Shown: one piece after another, positions 14,884 through 24,169 of the stretch
How the letters are laid out: each line of letters opens with the position of its first letter
Position numbering within the stretch: the stretch's first letter is position 1
Origin: Pseudomonadota bacterium
GTDB taxonomy: Bacteria > Pseudomonadota > Gammaproteobacteria > Steroidobacterales > Steroidobacteraceae
DNA: 64,000 bases
NCBI GenBank assembly: GCA_021777555.1
Contig: JAJYDK010000017.1
Span: forward strand, 1-64,000
Reading direction: 5' to 3'
Translations under genes and position numbers: made by a program
The notes under the pieces: model-generated
Seen by the model: only the letters and a program-made list of their open reading frames with translations
Database searches by the model: none
Told to the model about the DNA's origin: nothing

Positions 14884-17310
14884 CTAGGCGTGCGTCACCT
14901 GCAGGATGCTGTGGCGGATCTGCTCACTCAGCACGAACTGGGCATCCGCGGCCACCCGCATCAGCACCTCGTCGAACTCCAGGGCCCCGCCGCCGTTGCT
15001 GCGGATGACGTCGCGGCGACGCAGCAGGTCGATGAAGTTCTCGAACATCGATCGATCGAAGAATTCCGGTGAGTTCAGGCCATAGAGCATGGCGATGCGT
15101 TGCGCCGCCAGCTGGCAGCGCTCTTCGAGCACGCTCTGGGTGATGGCGCCGGAGCCCGCCTCGAGCAGCAGTGCGATCGCCAGGTAATAACGCTCGACGG
15201 TCTGGATGGTCGCCTGCGCCAGGATCGACAGCTGCATGGCCTGCATGGTCGCGGGCGGCGGGCGGCGCCACACGGCCCGCCCGGGCTCGGACTCGATCAG
15301 TCCGTGGCGCGCAAGCTCCGCGAGCATGCTGTCCACGGCCTGCGGCAGCTCTTCTTCGTGGAAGTTGAGGAACAGCTCCGCCGCGATGTACGGATAGATC
15401 CTGCCGGCGAGGCGCCGGATGTCCTCGTGGCGCACCGCGGAATTGCTCACGAACACGCACGCGATCAGCGATGGCATGGCGAACAGGTGCAGCACATTGT
15501 TGCGAAAATAGGCGGCCAGCACGGCGCTCTCGTCGCTCATGCGCAGGATGTCGCCGAGCGGATGCGTCTGCCGCTGCAGCACCTTCATCGACTCCCCGTA
15601 GGCGATGATCTCGCGCCCGGACAGCCCGGTGACCGTCACCCGCTCACCGTAGCGAATGCCGCCGAGGAGTGCCCGGTACAGGTCGATCTGGCGCTCGAGG
15701 TCTGCTTCGGGCAGCGCCTGGCGGGGCATGGCCAGCAGGATCATCGCCAGCAGATTCACAGGCGTGACCGCGGCGGCCGCGTTGATATTGCGCATGATGC
15801 GCGCGGCCAGATCTTCGACGGCCGCGGCAATCCACGACGCGCGCGTGTCGTCCTCGAAAAGCCTCTCCCGCCAGGGCCCGTGCCGGTCGAGGATCTCATC
15901 GAGCGCAATGGGCTCGCCGAGATTGACGTGCACGCGCCCGAACTTTTCACGGAGCCTGCCGAGGGAGCGCAGCAGACCGAGCACGGTTTCCTTTTCCTTA
16001 GGCTTACCGGAGAGCTCCCCGACATAGGTCGCCCCCTCGATGATGCGCTCGTAGCCGAAGTACACCGGCACGAAGACCACCGGCCGCACCGGGTCGCGCA
16101 GGAAGCTGCGCACGGTCATCGACAGCATGCCGGTCTTGGGCTTCAGGAGCCTGCCGGTGCGGCTGCGGCCGCCTTCGATGAAATATTCGATGGAATGACC
16201 CCGGGCCATGATGGCCGCGAGGTATTTCATGAACACGACCGTATACAGGCCGTTGCCCCGGAACCTGCGGCGGATGAAGAAGGCGCCGCCCATGCGCAGA
16301 AAGCGCCCGATGACGGGCAGATCGAGATTGATGCCCGCGGCGATGTGGGGCACCGCATAGCCGTTGACGTAGATCACGTACGACAGCAGCAGGTAATCCA
16401 TGTGGCTGCGATGGCATGGGACGTAAATGATCTCGTTCCCCTGAGCCACGCGCTCGAGCGTCTCGAGGTGCCCGACATCCACGCCGTCGTAGAGTTTACT
16501 CCATAGCCAGGTCAATACCGGCTCGAAGAAACGGACGAAGACGTGTGAATAGTTGGCCGCGATTTCCTTGGCGTAGCGCACCGCCTCGCGCATCGCAGCG
16601 CGGCGCGAGATGTTCTTCTCCTTCATCAGCTGAGTAACGGCGACGCGCACCGCACGTGTGCGCAACACCCGGGTGACCACGGTGCGCCGATGAGACAGAT
16701 CCGGCCCCATCCGGGCCGTGCGCCTCTGGACGTACAAGGCCCGAAGTGCGCGCGCCACACGGCGACCGCGAACGGCGAGGCCCGATTCCTCCCCGACGAG
16801 GCTGCGCAGCGATATCGGTTCCTCGAACTCCACCAGCGTGTCGCGACCGTTGAACAACACCTGGGGGAGCTTGCGCAATCGGGAGGTGAGCGCCCAGTTC
16901 TCGCCCAACAGCAGCCGGAACCAGGACTTTTCCCGCTGCGGCGCCCGCCCCCAGTAGACGGCCACCGGCACCAGATCCACATCCAGCTCCGGGTCGGCAT
17001 CGAGCAGGTGCAGCAGCTGCGCGATCTGCTGCGGGGGGCGGCGGTCCAGGCGCTCGTTCCAGAAGCCGCGCAGGCGGCTGAGGTAGAAGTACGAATGCAG
17101 ATTGCCGCCGTGCCCGGGAAGACGCCTGCGGGGACGGGGAAACTTCAATCGCGCGCAGACGTTTTGCAGCACGGCGAGATCGGTGGCGCTGCGCCGCTCG
17201 AGCACGTAGCACACCGGGTTGCTGCGGCCCTGCAGCTTCGCGGCCGCATCCTCGGGCACGACCTTGAAACGCACCCACAGCGCGAGCAGCCGATGCAGCA
17301 GCCAGTTCAT
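14884..17310 (-). CDS. plsB: Glycerol-3-phosphate 1-O-acyltransferase
   Basis: An 808-residue PlsB, full length for the family, attached to the inner membrane. It acylates glycerol-3-phosphate, the first step of phospholipid synthesis. The acyltransferase blocks are all present: HRSHMD (H300...D305), GAFFIRRRFRGN, FIEGGRSRTG and VPVYFGYERIIEG. The long N- and C-terminal helical regions are typical. It begins 7 bases after a hydrolase gene on the same strand and is probably cotranscribed with it. Confidence 0.97.
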   Translation of the reverse strand: MNWLLHRLLALWVRFKVVPEDAAAKLQGRSNPVCYVLERRSATDLAVLQNVCARLKFPRPRRRLPGHGGNLHSYFYLSRLRGFWNERLDRRPPQQIAQLLHLLDADPELDVDLVPVAVYWGRAPQREKSWFRLLLGENWALTSRLRKLPQVLFNGRDTLVEFEEPISLRSLVGEESGLAVRGRRVARALRALYVQRRTARMGPDLSHRRTVVTRVLRTRAVRVAVTQLMKEKNISRRAAMREAVRYAKEIAANYSHVFVRFFEPVLTWLWSKLYDGVDVGHLETLERVAQGNEIIYVPCHRSHMDYLLLSYVIYVNGYAVPHIAAGINLDLPVIGRFLRMGGAFFIRRRFRGNGLYTVVFMKYLAAIMARGHSIEYFIEGGRSRTGRLLKPKTGMLSMTVRSFLRDPVRPVVFVPVYFGYERIIEGATYVGELSGKPKEKETVLGLLRSLGRLREKFGRVHVNLGEPIALDEILDRHGPWRERLFEDDTRASWIAAAVEDLAARIMRNINAAAAVTPVNLLAMILLAMPRQALPEADLERQIDLYRALLGGIRYGERVTVTGLSGREIIAYGESMKVLQRQTHPLGDILRMSDESAVLAAYFRNNVLHLFAMPSLIACVFVSNSAVRHEDIRRLAGRIYPYIAAELFLNFHEEELPQAVDSMLAELARHGLIESEPGRAVWRRPPPATMQAMQLSILAQATIQTVERYYLAIALLLEAGSGAITQSVLEERCQLAAQRIAMLYGLNSPEFFDRSMFENFIDLLRRRDVIRSNGGGALEFDEVLMRVAADAQFVLSEQIRHSILQVTHA

Positions 17311-17317
17311 GGCGCGA

Positions 17318-17896
17318 TTATTCGAAGGCCGGAGCGGGCAGATCGAGCGCGATCAGAAAATACTCGAACAGGTGCTGGATGACATGAATCTGATTATGCA
17401 GGTTGTGGTCGCTGTCGAGTATGTGCAGGGCCGCGTGGCAGGCCTGCGCGAAGCGAACGCTGTGCTCGAAGGGCACGACATCATCGCGCCACCCGTGGAC
17501 CACCGCGGCCGAGCAATCGACGATGCCCTCGCGCAGCGGGGGCAGCTGTGGGAAATAGAGCGCGGGAGCCATCAGGAAGATGCCTCGCGCGTGCAGCATC
17601 GAGGCCGATGCGACCGCGACGTAGCCGCCGAGGCTGGAGCCGACCAGCACGAGGTCGCCGGTCAGCTCCTTGCAGAATTCCGCCAGCCTTGCGATCCGGG
17701 CGCGCGGATCGTCGATGCCACGGTAATCGACCGAGTGGGCCTCATACCCTTCGCCGCGCGCGATCTCGGCCAGCGCGGAGATCTTGCGACCCCACGGCCC
17801 GCTCGCCTGACCGTGCGAGAATACCACGTGCCGCCGCGTCGCCGCGGAATCGGCCGCACCGGAGAGCTCGGTGGAGGAAGGCATCGCTTGAGTCAT
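17318..17896 (-). CDS. Alpha/beta hydrolase, YqiA/YcfP-like
   Basis: A 192-residue small alpha/beta hydrolase. The fold is shown by HVVFSHGQASGPWGRK (oxyanion strand), the nucleophile elbow GSSLGG, the acid region VHGWRDDVVP and HNLHNQIH supplying the His. The order S, D, H and the short length fit the YqiA/UPF0227 or similar esterase group. The substrate cannot be read from sequence. ATG 17896 is chosen; a TTG upstream at 17917 is possible. Its position just upstream of plsB suggests a lipid-related role, by inference only. Confidence 0.8.
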   Translation of the reverse strand: MTQAMPSSTELSGAADSAATRRHVVFSHGQASGPWGRKISALAEIARGEGYEAHSVDYRGIDDPRARIARLAEFCKELTGDLVLVGSSLGGYVAVASASMLHARGIFLMAPALYFPQLPPLREGIVDCSAAVVHGWRDDVVPFEHSVRFAQACHAALHILDSDHNLHNQIHVIQHLFEYFLIALDLPAPAFE

Positions 17897-17930
17897 CGGA
17901 CCGGATGATGCCGACAAACGGGGGCGCGCG

Positions 17931-19499
17931 CTATAGCCTGATGGTCTCGGGCTGCCCGCCAGCGGTCGCCAGGCGATTGACCGACACCGAGCGGGCCCGG
18001 CTCACCGACGGGTCATGGCTCACGAGCCACGTATCGAATTCCCCGGGCCGGCGGGCGGCGATTCCAAAGAGCAGATTGATGCGGCCCGCGGCGACGGATA
18101 AGGCGTCGTTGATGCGCTCGTCGCACACCACGAAATAGCGCTCCGAGCGGGTGGCTCCGGCAAAGGCGCCGCGAGCGGCCAGCGTCTCGAGATAAGAGCC
18201 CACCAGCGAACGCGCACGCGACCAGGTTGTCGGATTGTTTTGCTCGAGCAGCACCCAGCGCGTGCCACGCTCGATACTGGAGGCGATCGATAGCGCCAGG
18301 CGCCGCGCCGACAGGTAGATCCAGTCGGGAGATCCGCAGCCCCCTGTGGCGAGCGTGCGGGCGATCACGGCAGGCGCATCGGCGGCCCTGCGGGCCAGCA
18401 ACGCATTGATGCCCGATTGAGCCAGGCGCACGCGCTGCGCTTCGGACAGATCGACGGCCGGACGCACCCCGAGGCGCAGCACCCAGTCCTCCTCCGCGGC
18501 GCGCAACGCATGTGCCTCCTCCGCGCGCGAGAGCAGACCCGCCGCGGCTCCGCAGGATGCAAAGGTCTCCTCGCGGCCTCGCAGCGGATCGAATGCACGC
18601 ACTCTGGGGTAGCACATGAAGGCGCTCTCGCTGCGAAACGGCCATGTGCGCATGCCCTCGATCGCCTTCTGTGCGCTCGACCAGCCGGTCGGGGGATCCA
18701 CGATCAGCAAGGCGTGCCGCTCGCGGCACAGCCGCGCCGCCACGAGGAGCGTTCCCAGGCCGACGTCCTGATCGCGCGTCAGCGGCGGTATGCACAGGAA
18801 GTCGAAATCCTCGTTGCGCAGCGCGAAAAGCCCTGTGCGATCGGAAGCGGACCCGATGACGTCATAATCGGTCAGCGGCTTCCCGTCGTCACCGTCGGAG
18901 TTGGAGCACGTGTAGCCAACCGGGCAGCCCCCGGAGCCCGAGCGGTCCGGGCGCTGCGATGGCAAAGGCTCGGTGACCCTCACCAGTTCCGATCGCAGTA
19001 ACAGCTCGCCGACGAACCGGTCCGAATCCAGGGCAAGCGAGACGCGGCGGAAGATCTCCTGATCCTCGACCCGCTCGGACCCCGTCGAGCGGACTCGCTG
19101 CAGCACCAGGTTGAATCGCTCCTCTCCGGCGATCCCGTCATAGTCCACCGAGGCCCGCAGGTACTCGCGCGAGCCGGGGTATACGCCGGCAAGGCGCAGC
19201 ACCCCCGCGCCGGCCGGTAATCCGAGCGTCGGAGCACGGGCGCCGTTGGCGACCCGCACGATGAGTGCGCGCCGGCCGCCGATGGCGAAGAACTGCTCTA
19301 CGGCATAGGAAAGGGTGGAGGGCTGCCACAAACCGCCGAAAAGTCGCTGGAAATCGGCGAACCCGTCCACCGGGACGGGCCGGTGCAGAGGTCCCTTGAG
19401 CGCGCGCCCGACGAAAGCGGTGACCGGCCGCCGATGCTCGATCACCGGCTCGGCCCAATCTCGCGTGCGCGTAAGACCCGGCGTGCCGCTTTCGGCCAC
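17931..19499 (-). CDS. Solitary contractile tail sheath-like protein
   Basis: A 522-residue protein resembling phage tail sheath proteins. The N-terminal part has TAFVGRALKGPLHRPVPVD with the FADFQRLFGGLW and LSYAVEQFFAIGG segments and ALIVRVAN. The central domain keeps the KPLTDYDVIG...TGLFAL...FDFLCIPP pattern. The C-terminal domain shows RWVLLEQNNPTTWSRARSLV, AFAGATRSERYFVVCDE and the INLLFGIAARRPGEFDTW end, which in sheaths forms the handshake with neighbours. An insertion around residues 190-205 holds CPVGYTC. The start is GTG 19499 behind GAGGG. No tube, baseplate, spike or ClpV-like gene is nearby, so its assembly role is unclear. It could be a distant part of a CIS locus or an orphan. 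Confidence 0.85.
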   Translation of the reverse strand: MAESGTPGLTRTRDWAEPVIEHRRPVTAFVGRALKGPLHRPVPVDGFADFQRLFGGLWQPSTLSYAVEQFFAIGGRRALIVRVANGARAPTLGLPAGAGVLRLAGVYPGSREYLRASVDYDGIAGEERFNLVLQRVRSTGSERVEDQEIFRRVSLALDSDRFVGELLLRSELVRVTEPLPSQRPDRSGSGGCPVGYTCSNSDGDDGKPLTDYDVIGSASDRTGLFALRNEDFDFLCIPPLTRDQDVGLGTLLVAARLCRERHALLIVDPPTGWSSAQKAIEGMRTWPFRSESAFMCYPRVRAFDPLRGREETFASCGAAAGLLSRAEEAHALRAAEEDWVLRLGVRPAVDLSEAQRVRLAQSGINALLARRAADAPAVIARTLATGGCGSPDWIYLSARRLALSIASSIERGTRWVLLEQNNPTTWSRARSLVGSYLETLAARGAFAGATRSERYFVVCDERINDALSVAAGRINLLFGIAARRPGEFDTWLVSHDPSVSRARSVSVNRLATAGGQPETIRL

Positions 19500-19697
19500 T
19501 CGATGCCCTCAGTATCCCCGGTACGTTGTTCTCGTGGGGGTGGACAACTTTACCACCGGAGTGTGATTCCTGCCTGCGGGCAAGACTGAAGAAGCCCCCT
19601 TCGAGGGCGCAACGCAACCCTGCCCCCTCCCTGGCCGCCGGCCTGTCCACGCCCGCGACTTCCCCGGCCTGAGCGGCGTCGGCCGCGCCGGATGGGT

Positions 19698-20915
19698 CTA
19701 TCGCGTGTGCGTGTCGGACGGTTTCGCCGCCGCGGCCGATGTGCCCGAGCCGTGGGGCTTGGCGGAGGCCGGCGCGGCCTCACCCGCGAACCGCGGGTCG
19801 AACTCGGCATCAGTCATGGGCAGATCCGTCTTGCCGTCCCAGGTCGAGGCGGCAGGCAGCCGATTCTGCACCAGCACCGCGACCGGCGCCGGCCCCTGCC
19901 CCGAGACGGGTAGCGGAACGACCCTCGGTGCCCTCACGAGCGCCTGCACCCGCCGCCAGTCGACCTTCTCGTGGTGACGGGCGAGCAGTCGGCGCTGCGT
20001 GCGCCTCAGCATGCTCCCAAGCAGGCGGGTCCCGGCTTTCCAGGGTCGCCTGTCATCCGCCAACGGGGCATAGGACTGCAGGTACAGGCGGCCGTCATTC
20101 CAGCCGAACAGGTAGGGTTGATTGACGACGCGCACGAGCGTGCGATTGCGCGCCATGCGGAAGATCTGCGCGATGTCCTCCGGATAGAGGTGGATGCAAC
20201 CGTGACTGACACGCCGACCGACGCTCACCGGCTCGTTGGTGCCGTGGATCAGGTAGCCGGGCCAACCCAGATGCAGCGCATAGTCTCCGAGTGGATTGTT
20301 GGGACCGGGACCGACCACCGGCGGCAGGGGCGCGCCCTCCCTGGCATGCTCGGCCATGATCGAGCGCGGCACGTGCCAGACGGGATTCTTCTCTCGCCAC
20401 ACGACCCGGGTCGCTCCCACGGGAGTGTGCCAGCCCATCCGACCGATGCCCACCGGATGGGTGAGGACGATTTGGGGCTCACCGGGCCTGTGCGGCGGGT
20501 AATAAAACAGGCGGAACGCCGCGATATTGACGACGATGCCGCTGCGGGGCGCCTCGGGCAGGACGAACTGCGTCGGTACGATGACGGGGGTTCCCACCTT
20601 CGGGACCCACGGGTCGACTTTGGGATTGGCACGGACGATTTCGTCGTAGCCCACGTTGAACAAACGCGCGATGTCCGAAAGCGTCTGGCCCTGGGCGACT
20701 TTGACGACCTGCACCCGGCCGATCACATCCTGACCTGGCTTCAGCACGAACCGCTGCGCCGGCGATGGCAGCGGCAGCGGAGGCGAAGCAGAGACGGTCC
20801 GCACGACCTTCGGTCGAGATGACGGAACGGGCACGGGCTTCAGCAGCGAGCAAGCGGCGGCGGCGAGGGGAAGGCCGGCGAGCAGAACCAGACGCAGGGG
20901 GACGTGCTTGCGCAT
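19698..20915 (-). CDS. LysM-containing L,D-transpeptidase lipoprotein (YkuD)
   Basis: A 405-residue exported protein. A signal peptide ends near LAAAAC (Cys22 lipidated). Residues about 71-116 form a LysM peptidoglycan-binding domain (VVKVAQGQTLSDIARLFNVG). A YkuD domain covers about 125-265, with H225 (LIHGTNEP) and the catalytic SHGCIHL (H239, C241). A basic, proline-rich C-terminal extension of about 140 residues follows. Such enzymes make 3-3 crosslinks or attach proteins to peptidoglycan in the periplasm. It lies 198 bases upstream of the tail-sheath-like gene on the same strand. Confidence 0.93.
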   Translation of the reverse strand: MRKHVPLRLVLLAGLPLAAAACSLLKPVPVPSSRPKVVRTVSASPPLPLPSPAQRFVLKPGQDVIGRVQVVKVAQGQTLSDIARLFNVGYDEIVRANPKVDPWVPKVGTPVIVPTQFVLPEAPRSGIVVNIAAFRLFYYPPHRPGEPQIVLTHPVGIGRMGWHTPVGATRVVWREKNPVWHVPRSIMAEHAREGAPLPPVVGPGPNNPLGDYALHLGWPGYLIHGTNEPVSVGRRVSHGCIHLYPEDIAQIFRMARNRTLVRVVNQPYLFGWNDGRLYLQSYAPLADDRRPWKAGTRLLGSMLRRTQRRLLARHHEKVDWRRVQALVRAPRVVPLPVSGQGPAPVAVLVQNRLPAASTWDGKTDLPMTDAEFDPRFAGEAAPASAKPHGSGTSAAAAKPSDTHTR

Positions 20916-21121
20916 TCAGGGATTATGGCATCCGGCAGTGCGCATGAAACCCGTCGCGGACGCGCGACGCAAAGAGACGGAGGGAGAAAGAACCCCGATC
21001 CCCTGGGCAGCTCATCCGCGTGCACGCGCGGCGGTGCTTTGCCAAGACCGGCGAGCATGCGTCCGCCGGGGATCGGGGCGAAGGCGGACTCCGATCGAGG
21101 GGTCGTCCGCCAGGGGGGACT

Positions 21122-21328
21122 CTAGTGAAGTCGTGCCCAATGCAGGATCCGGATATCTTCCGAATCCAGATCGAAATTCAAGGCGAGCAGCGAGCGCAGC
21201 TCCCGCATCTCGCGGCTCCTTCTGAGCGGCTGCCGCAATTCCACCACGCCGCTCCACTCGTGAGCCGCGGCCGTGCCCGGCGCTCTGGCGCCGCCCGTGA
21301 GGAAATGCGTGTAGTACTTGGCAGCCAC
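21122..21328 (-). CDS. Small uncharacterised protein
   Basis: A 68-residue reading frame with GTG start at 21328. It has a compositionally normal protein: an N-terminal KYYTHFL segment, a central basic MRELRSLLALNFDLDSEDI helix and the C-terminus RILHWARLH. The balanced, structured C-terminal half suggests a real small conserved protein rather than a shadow, but I do not recognise the family. No clear ribosome binding site is seen. The gene is divergent from greB. Confidence 0.45.
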   Translation of the reverse strand: MAAKYYTHFLTGGARAPGTAAAHEWSGVVELRQPLRRSREMRELRSLLALNFDLDSEDIRILHWARLH

Positions 21329-21426
21329 GAAATCAAGCGTAGAGCTGGCAAGCTGAACCTGCCGTGAAGCCGTGCTCAGAACCGTCGCAATTTCGCGTCA
21401 CCGGCGCGCGCCGTAGAATTCCCCCA

Positions 21427-21951
21427 ATGACCCGATACAGATCTCCGTCGCCGCCATCCTCGAAGTACATCACGCCGCAAGGCGCGAACCGACTCCGCGA
21501 GGAGCTCGAGCGGCTTTGGCGCTTCGAGCGCCCGCAGGTCACGCAGGCCGTCGCCGAGGCCGCCGCACAGGGCGACCGCTCGGAGAACGCTGAGTACACC
21601 TACGGCAAACGGCGCTTGCGCGAGATCGACCGGCGCGTGCGGCACCTGCGTAAGCGACTCGAGGGCATGACCGTGGTCGACCAGCCCCCGGCGGATCCGC
21701 GTCGCGTGTATTTCGGCGCCTGGGTCAGCCTCGAGGCGCAGGACGGCCAGGAAGCACGCTACCGCATCGTCGGCCCCGATGAGATCGATCGCGAGCCGGG
21801 CTACATCAGCATGGACTCGCCCCTGGCGCGGGCATTGCTCGGGCGGCGCCTCGACGACGAAGTGACGGCCGAGGTGCCGGGCGGCCGTCAGAGCTTCGTG
21901 ATCGTCGAGATCGAATACGAGGTGATCACCACGTCACCCGCACGTTCTTGA
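21427..21951 (+). CDS. greB: Transcription elongation factor GreB
   Basis: A 174-residue Gre factor. The N-terminal coiled coil (residues about 10-85) has YITPQGANRLREELERLW and GDRSENAEYTYGKRRLREID, with the acidic tip residues that enter the RNA polymerase secondary channel to stimulate cleavage of backtracked RNA. The C-terminal FKBP-like domain has VYFGAWVSLE and SMDSPLARALLGRRLDDEV. The RRLREIDRRVRHLRKRLE spacing fits GreB rather than GreA. The start is ATG 21427. Its 3' end overlaps the convergent homospermidine synthase gene by 26 bases. Confidence 0.93.
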   Translation: MTRYRSPSPPSSKYITPQGANRLREELERLWRFERPQVTQAVAEAAAQGDRSENAEYTYGKRRLREIDRRVRHLRKRLEGMTVVDQPPADPRRVYFGAWVSLEAQDGQEARYRIVGPDEIDREPGYISMDSPLARALLGRRLDDEVTAEVPGGRQSFVIVEIEYEVITTSPARS

Positions 21952-23347
21952 ACTGCCACGGATCGCTCGTATCGACGTCTTCGGGAAACAATCGCCCGCG
22001 CTCGTGCAGAGGCGTCCAGTCGGTGTAGTGCCCGACGACCGGCCCGAGGTAGGGCATGCAGATCTCGAGGTTGCGCCGGTAGTCCATCTCTTCGGGCTCG
22101 ACGATGCCGCGGTTGGGGTTCTCCATCGCCCAGATCACGCCCGAAAGCACCGCAGCGGTCACCTGCAGGCTCGTGGCGTTGTTGAACGGGGCCAGCCTGC
22201 GCGCCTCCTCGATCGAGAGCTGCGAGCCGTACCAGTAGGCGTTTTTCTTGTGGCCCGCGAGCAGCACGCCGAGCTCATCGATGCCGCCCACGATCTCCTC
22301 CATGAGGATGCGCTGGCGCTCCTGCTGCACGTAGTTGCGCCCGGCGAGCTCGTGCACGGACATCACCGCGCAATCGCAAGGATGGTAGGCGTAATGCACG
22401 GTGGGCCGGTACACCGCCTGCGATCCTTCACGCACGGTCAGGTAGTCGGCAATGGAGACTGCCTCGCCGTGCGTGATGCAGAATCCGTGGAAATGCCCCG
22501 CAAGCGGCGTCCAGGTGCGCACGCGGGTCCCGGCGCCGGGCTGCATCAGGTAGATCGCGGACAAACAGCCCGTCTCATGACGCTTGCCGTCGCGGGGAAA
22601 GTTGCGCTCATGCGTACCCCAGCCCATCTCGCTCGGCTGCGAGCCTTCGCTCACGAAGCCGTCGATCGACCAGGTGTTGACGAACTCGCCGGGCTGCTTC
22701 GGCACGGTCGAGGCCTGCGAGTCGCGCTCGGCGACGTGGATCACCTTCACGCCCAGGCGGCGCGCGAGGTCACCCCAGTCGGCCCGGGAGGCGGGATTGC
22801 CGGCATCGACCCCGGTGTCGGCGGCGATGTTGAGCAGCGCCTGCTTGACGAAGTGTGACACCAACCCGGGATTGGCGCCGTGGGTCAGCACCGCGGTGGG
22901 AGCCCGGTCATTGCCCTGGCGCAGCGCCAGCGCCTCTTCGCGCAGCGCATAGTTGGTACGCCGGCCCGCCGCCACCGTCGGATCGGTGTATCCGCCGGGC
23001 CAGGGCTCGATGCAGGTATCGAGGTACATCGCGCCCTTCTCCCAGCACAGCTTGATGAGAGCGAGGGTCGAGACTTCCACCGAGACATTGATCAGAAAAT
23101 CGCCGCGGCCGAGCAACGGCGCGAGCACCCTCCGGTAATTCTCGCGGCTGAGCCGCTCCTCGACGAAACGGACGCCGTAGCGCTCGGCTTCGGACTTGCC
23201 CTTGTCCTGCGCGGTGACGATGGTGATGCGCTCCGCAGGAACGCCGATGTGCCGCAGAATCAGCGGCAGCACACCCTGCCCGATGCTGCCGAAGCCGACG
23301 AGAAGGATGCGGCCGGGGAATTCGACGTGAATCTTGTGCTCGCTCAT
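21926..23347 (-). CDS. hss: Homospermidine synthase
   Basis: A 473-residue NAD-dependent homospermidine synthase (family length about 475), which condenses putrescine or spermidine-derived aminobutyl groups into sym-homospermidine. It has the Rossmann motif ILLVGFGSIGQGVLPLI, MYLDTCIEPWPGGY, AVLTHGANPGLVSHFVKQAL, NTWSIDGFVSEGSQPSEMGW (cited in parts) and a C-terminal NATSLQVTAAVLSGV block. It lies 1.8 kb from arginine decarboxylase on the other strand. Together they suggest homospermidine-type polyamine synthesis from arginine-derived putrescine. No agmatinase or equivalent is in the window. Confidence 0.93.
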   Translation of the reverse strand: MSEHKIHVEFPGRILLVGFGSIGQGVLPLILRHIGVPAERITIVTAQDKGKSEAERYGVRFVEERLSRENYRRVLAPLLGRGDFLINVSVEVSTLALIKLCWEKGAMYLDTCIEPWPGGYTDPTVAAGRRTNYALREEALALRQGNDRAPTAVLTHGANPGLVSHFVKQALLNIAADTGVDAGNPASRADWGDLARRLGVKVIHVAERDSQASTVPKQPGEFVNTWSIDGFVSEGSQPSEMGWGTHERNFPRDGKRHETGCLSAIYLMQPGAGTRVRTWTPLAGHFHGFCITHGEAVSIADYLTVREGSQAVYRPTVHYAYHPCDCAVMSVHELAGRNYVQQERQRILMEEIVGGIDELGVLLAGHKKNAYWYGSQLSIEEARRLAPFNNATSLQVTAAVLSGVIWAMENPNRGIVEPEEMDYRRNLEICMPYLGPVVGHYTDWTPLHERGRLFPEDVDTSDPWQFKNVRVTW

Positions 23348-23450
23348 GATACCTGGAGATCTTCAAACCAACCCGGAGCGGCGGCGCGCCGCTCCCCCCA
23401 AGGCCGCAGGGTATCACAGGCTCAGCGATTGGCTGCAGAGCGGGCCGGTC

Positions 23451-24113
23451 TCAGCGCCGCCAGTGCGGCGGATACGTGCGCTCGTAGCCCGGCAGCGCCT
23501 CGATGCGCGCGAGCCATCGTCCGAGGGCCGGATAGTTCACTTCCACCGGCATGAAACGCGAGGCGAGCTCGGCGGCCGAGGACCGCTCGAGCGCGCGCTT
23601 CAGCAGCTGGATGCCCGGAAAGATCACCATATCGACCGCCGAGAAGCGCTCCCCGACCACCCAGTCGGACTTCGAGAGACGTCCCTCGATGGTGCGCGCC
23701 TCGCTCGCCACCGCGTGCATGGCCTGCGTGATCTCATCGCTGCGCAGGTCGGCGCGCCCTCCGAACACCCCCCGGGTGATCGTCGTGACGTGCGGCTCGA
23801 TGTACGCCTGGTACTCGCAGATCACGCGCATGATGGTACCGGCCTCCTCGGCGCCGGCGCCGAAGATCGGCCGATCGGGATACTTCTGGTCGAGGTAGTA
23901 CAGGATGGCGAGCGACTCGAAACAGACATAATCGCCGTCCCGCAGCACGGGCAAGCGCCCGCGGGGATTCATCTGCAGCATCTGGGGGGATTTGTGCTCC
24001 TGCCGGGAGAACTCCAGCAGATGGGCGGTGTACGGCAGGCGCTTGAATTCGAGCGCGAGCAGCACTCGCCACGCATACGGGCTCCCGCTGCCCCAGTAGA
24101 CCTCGATCGCCAT
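23451..24113 (-). CDS. Glutathione S-transferase family protein
   Basis: A 220-residue GST. The N-terminal thioredoxin-like domain begins EVYWGSGSPYAWRVLLALE, where Ser/Pro-Tyr replace the CxxC-type site of other GSTs, and includes GRLPVLRDGDYVCFESLAILYYL (the cis-Pro and glutathione-binding E-S pair). The all-helical C-terminal domain has FSAVDMVIFPGIQLLKRALE. The substrate is unknown. It is co-oriented with hss, about 100 bases upstream of it, and divergent from the rhodanese gene. Confidence 0.88.
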   Translation of the reverse strand: MAIEVYWGSGSPYAWRVLLALEFKRLPYTAHLLEFSRQEHKSPQMLQMNPRGRLPVLRDGDYVCFESLAILYYLDQKYPDRPIFGAGAEEAGTIMRVICEYQAYIEPHVTTITRGVFGGRADLRSDEITQAMHAVASEARTIEGRLSKSDWVVGERFSAVDMVIFPGIQLLKRALERSSAAELASRFMPVEVNYPALGRWLARIEALPGYERTYPPHWRR

Positions 24114-24169
24114 CGATCCCCCGTCGAAGATATGCTGCGATTGTACCTGCTGCGCCGGGGAGGACCGAG

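Noticed and set aside
15100-16506. A 468-codon open frame on the + strand
   Set aside because: Antisense shadow of plsB with no recognisable domain.
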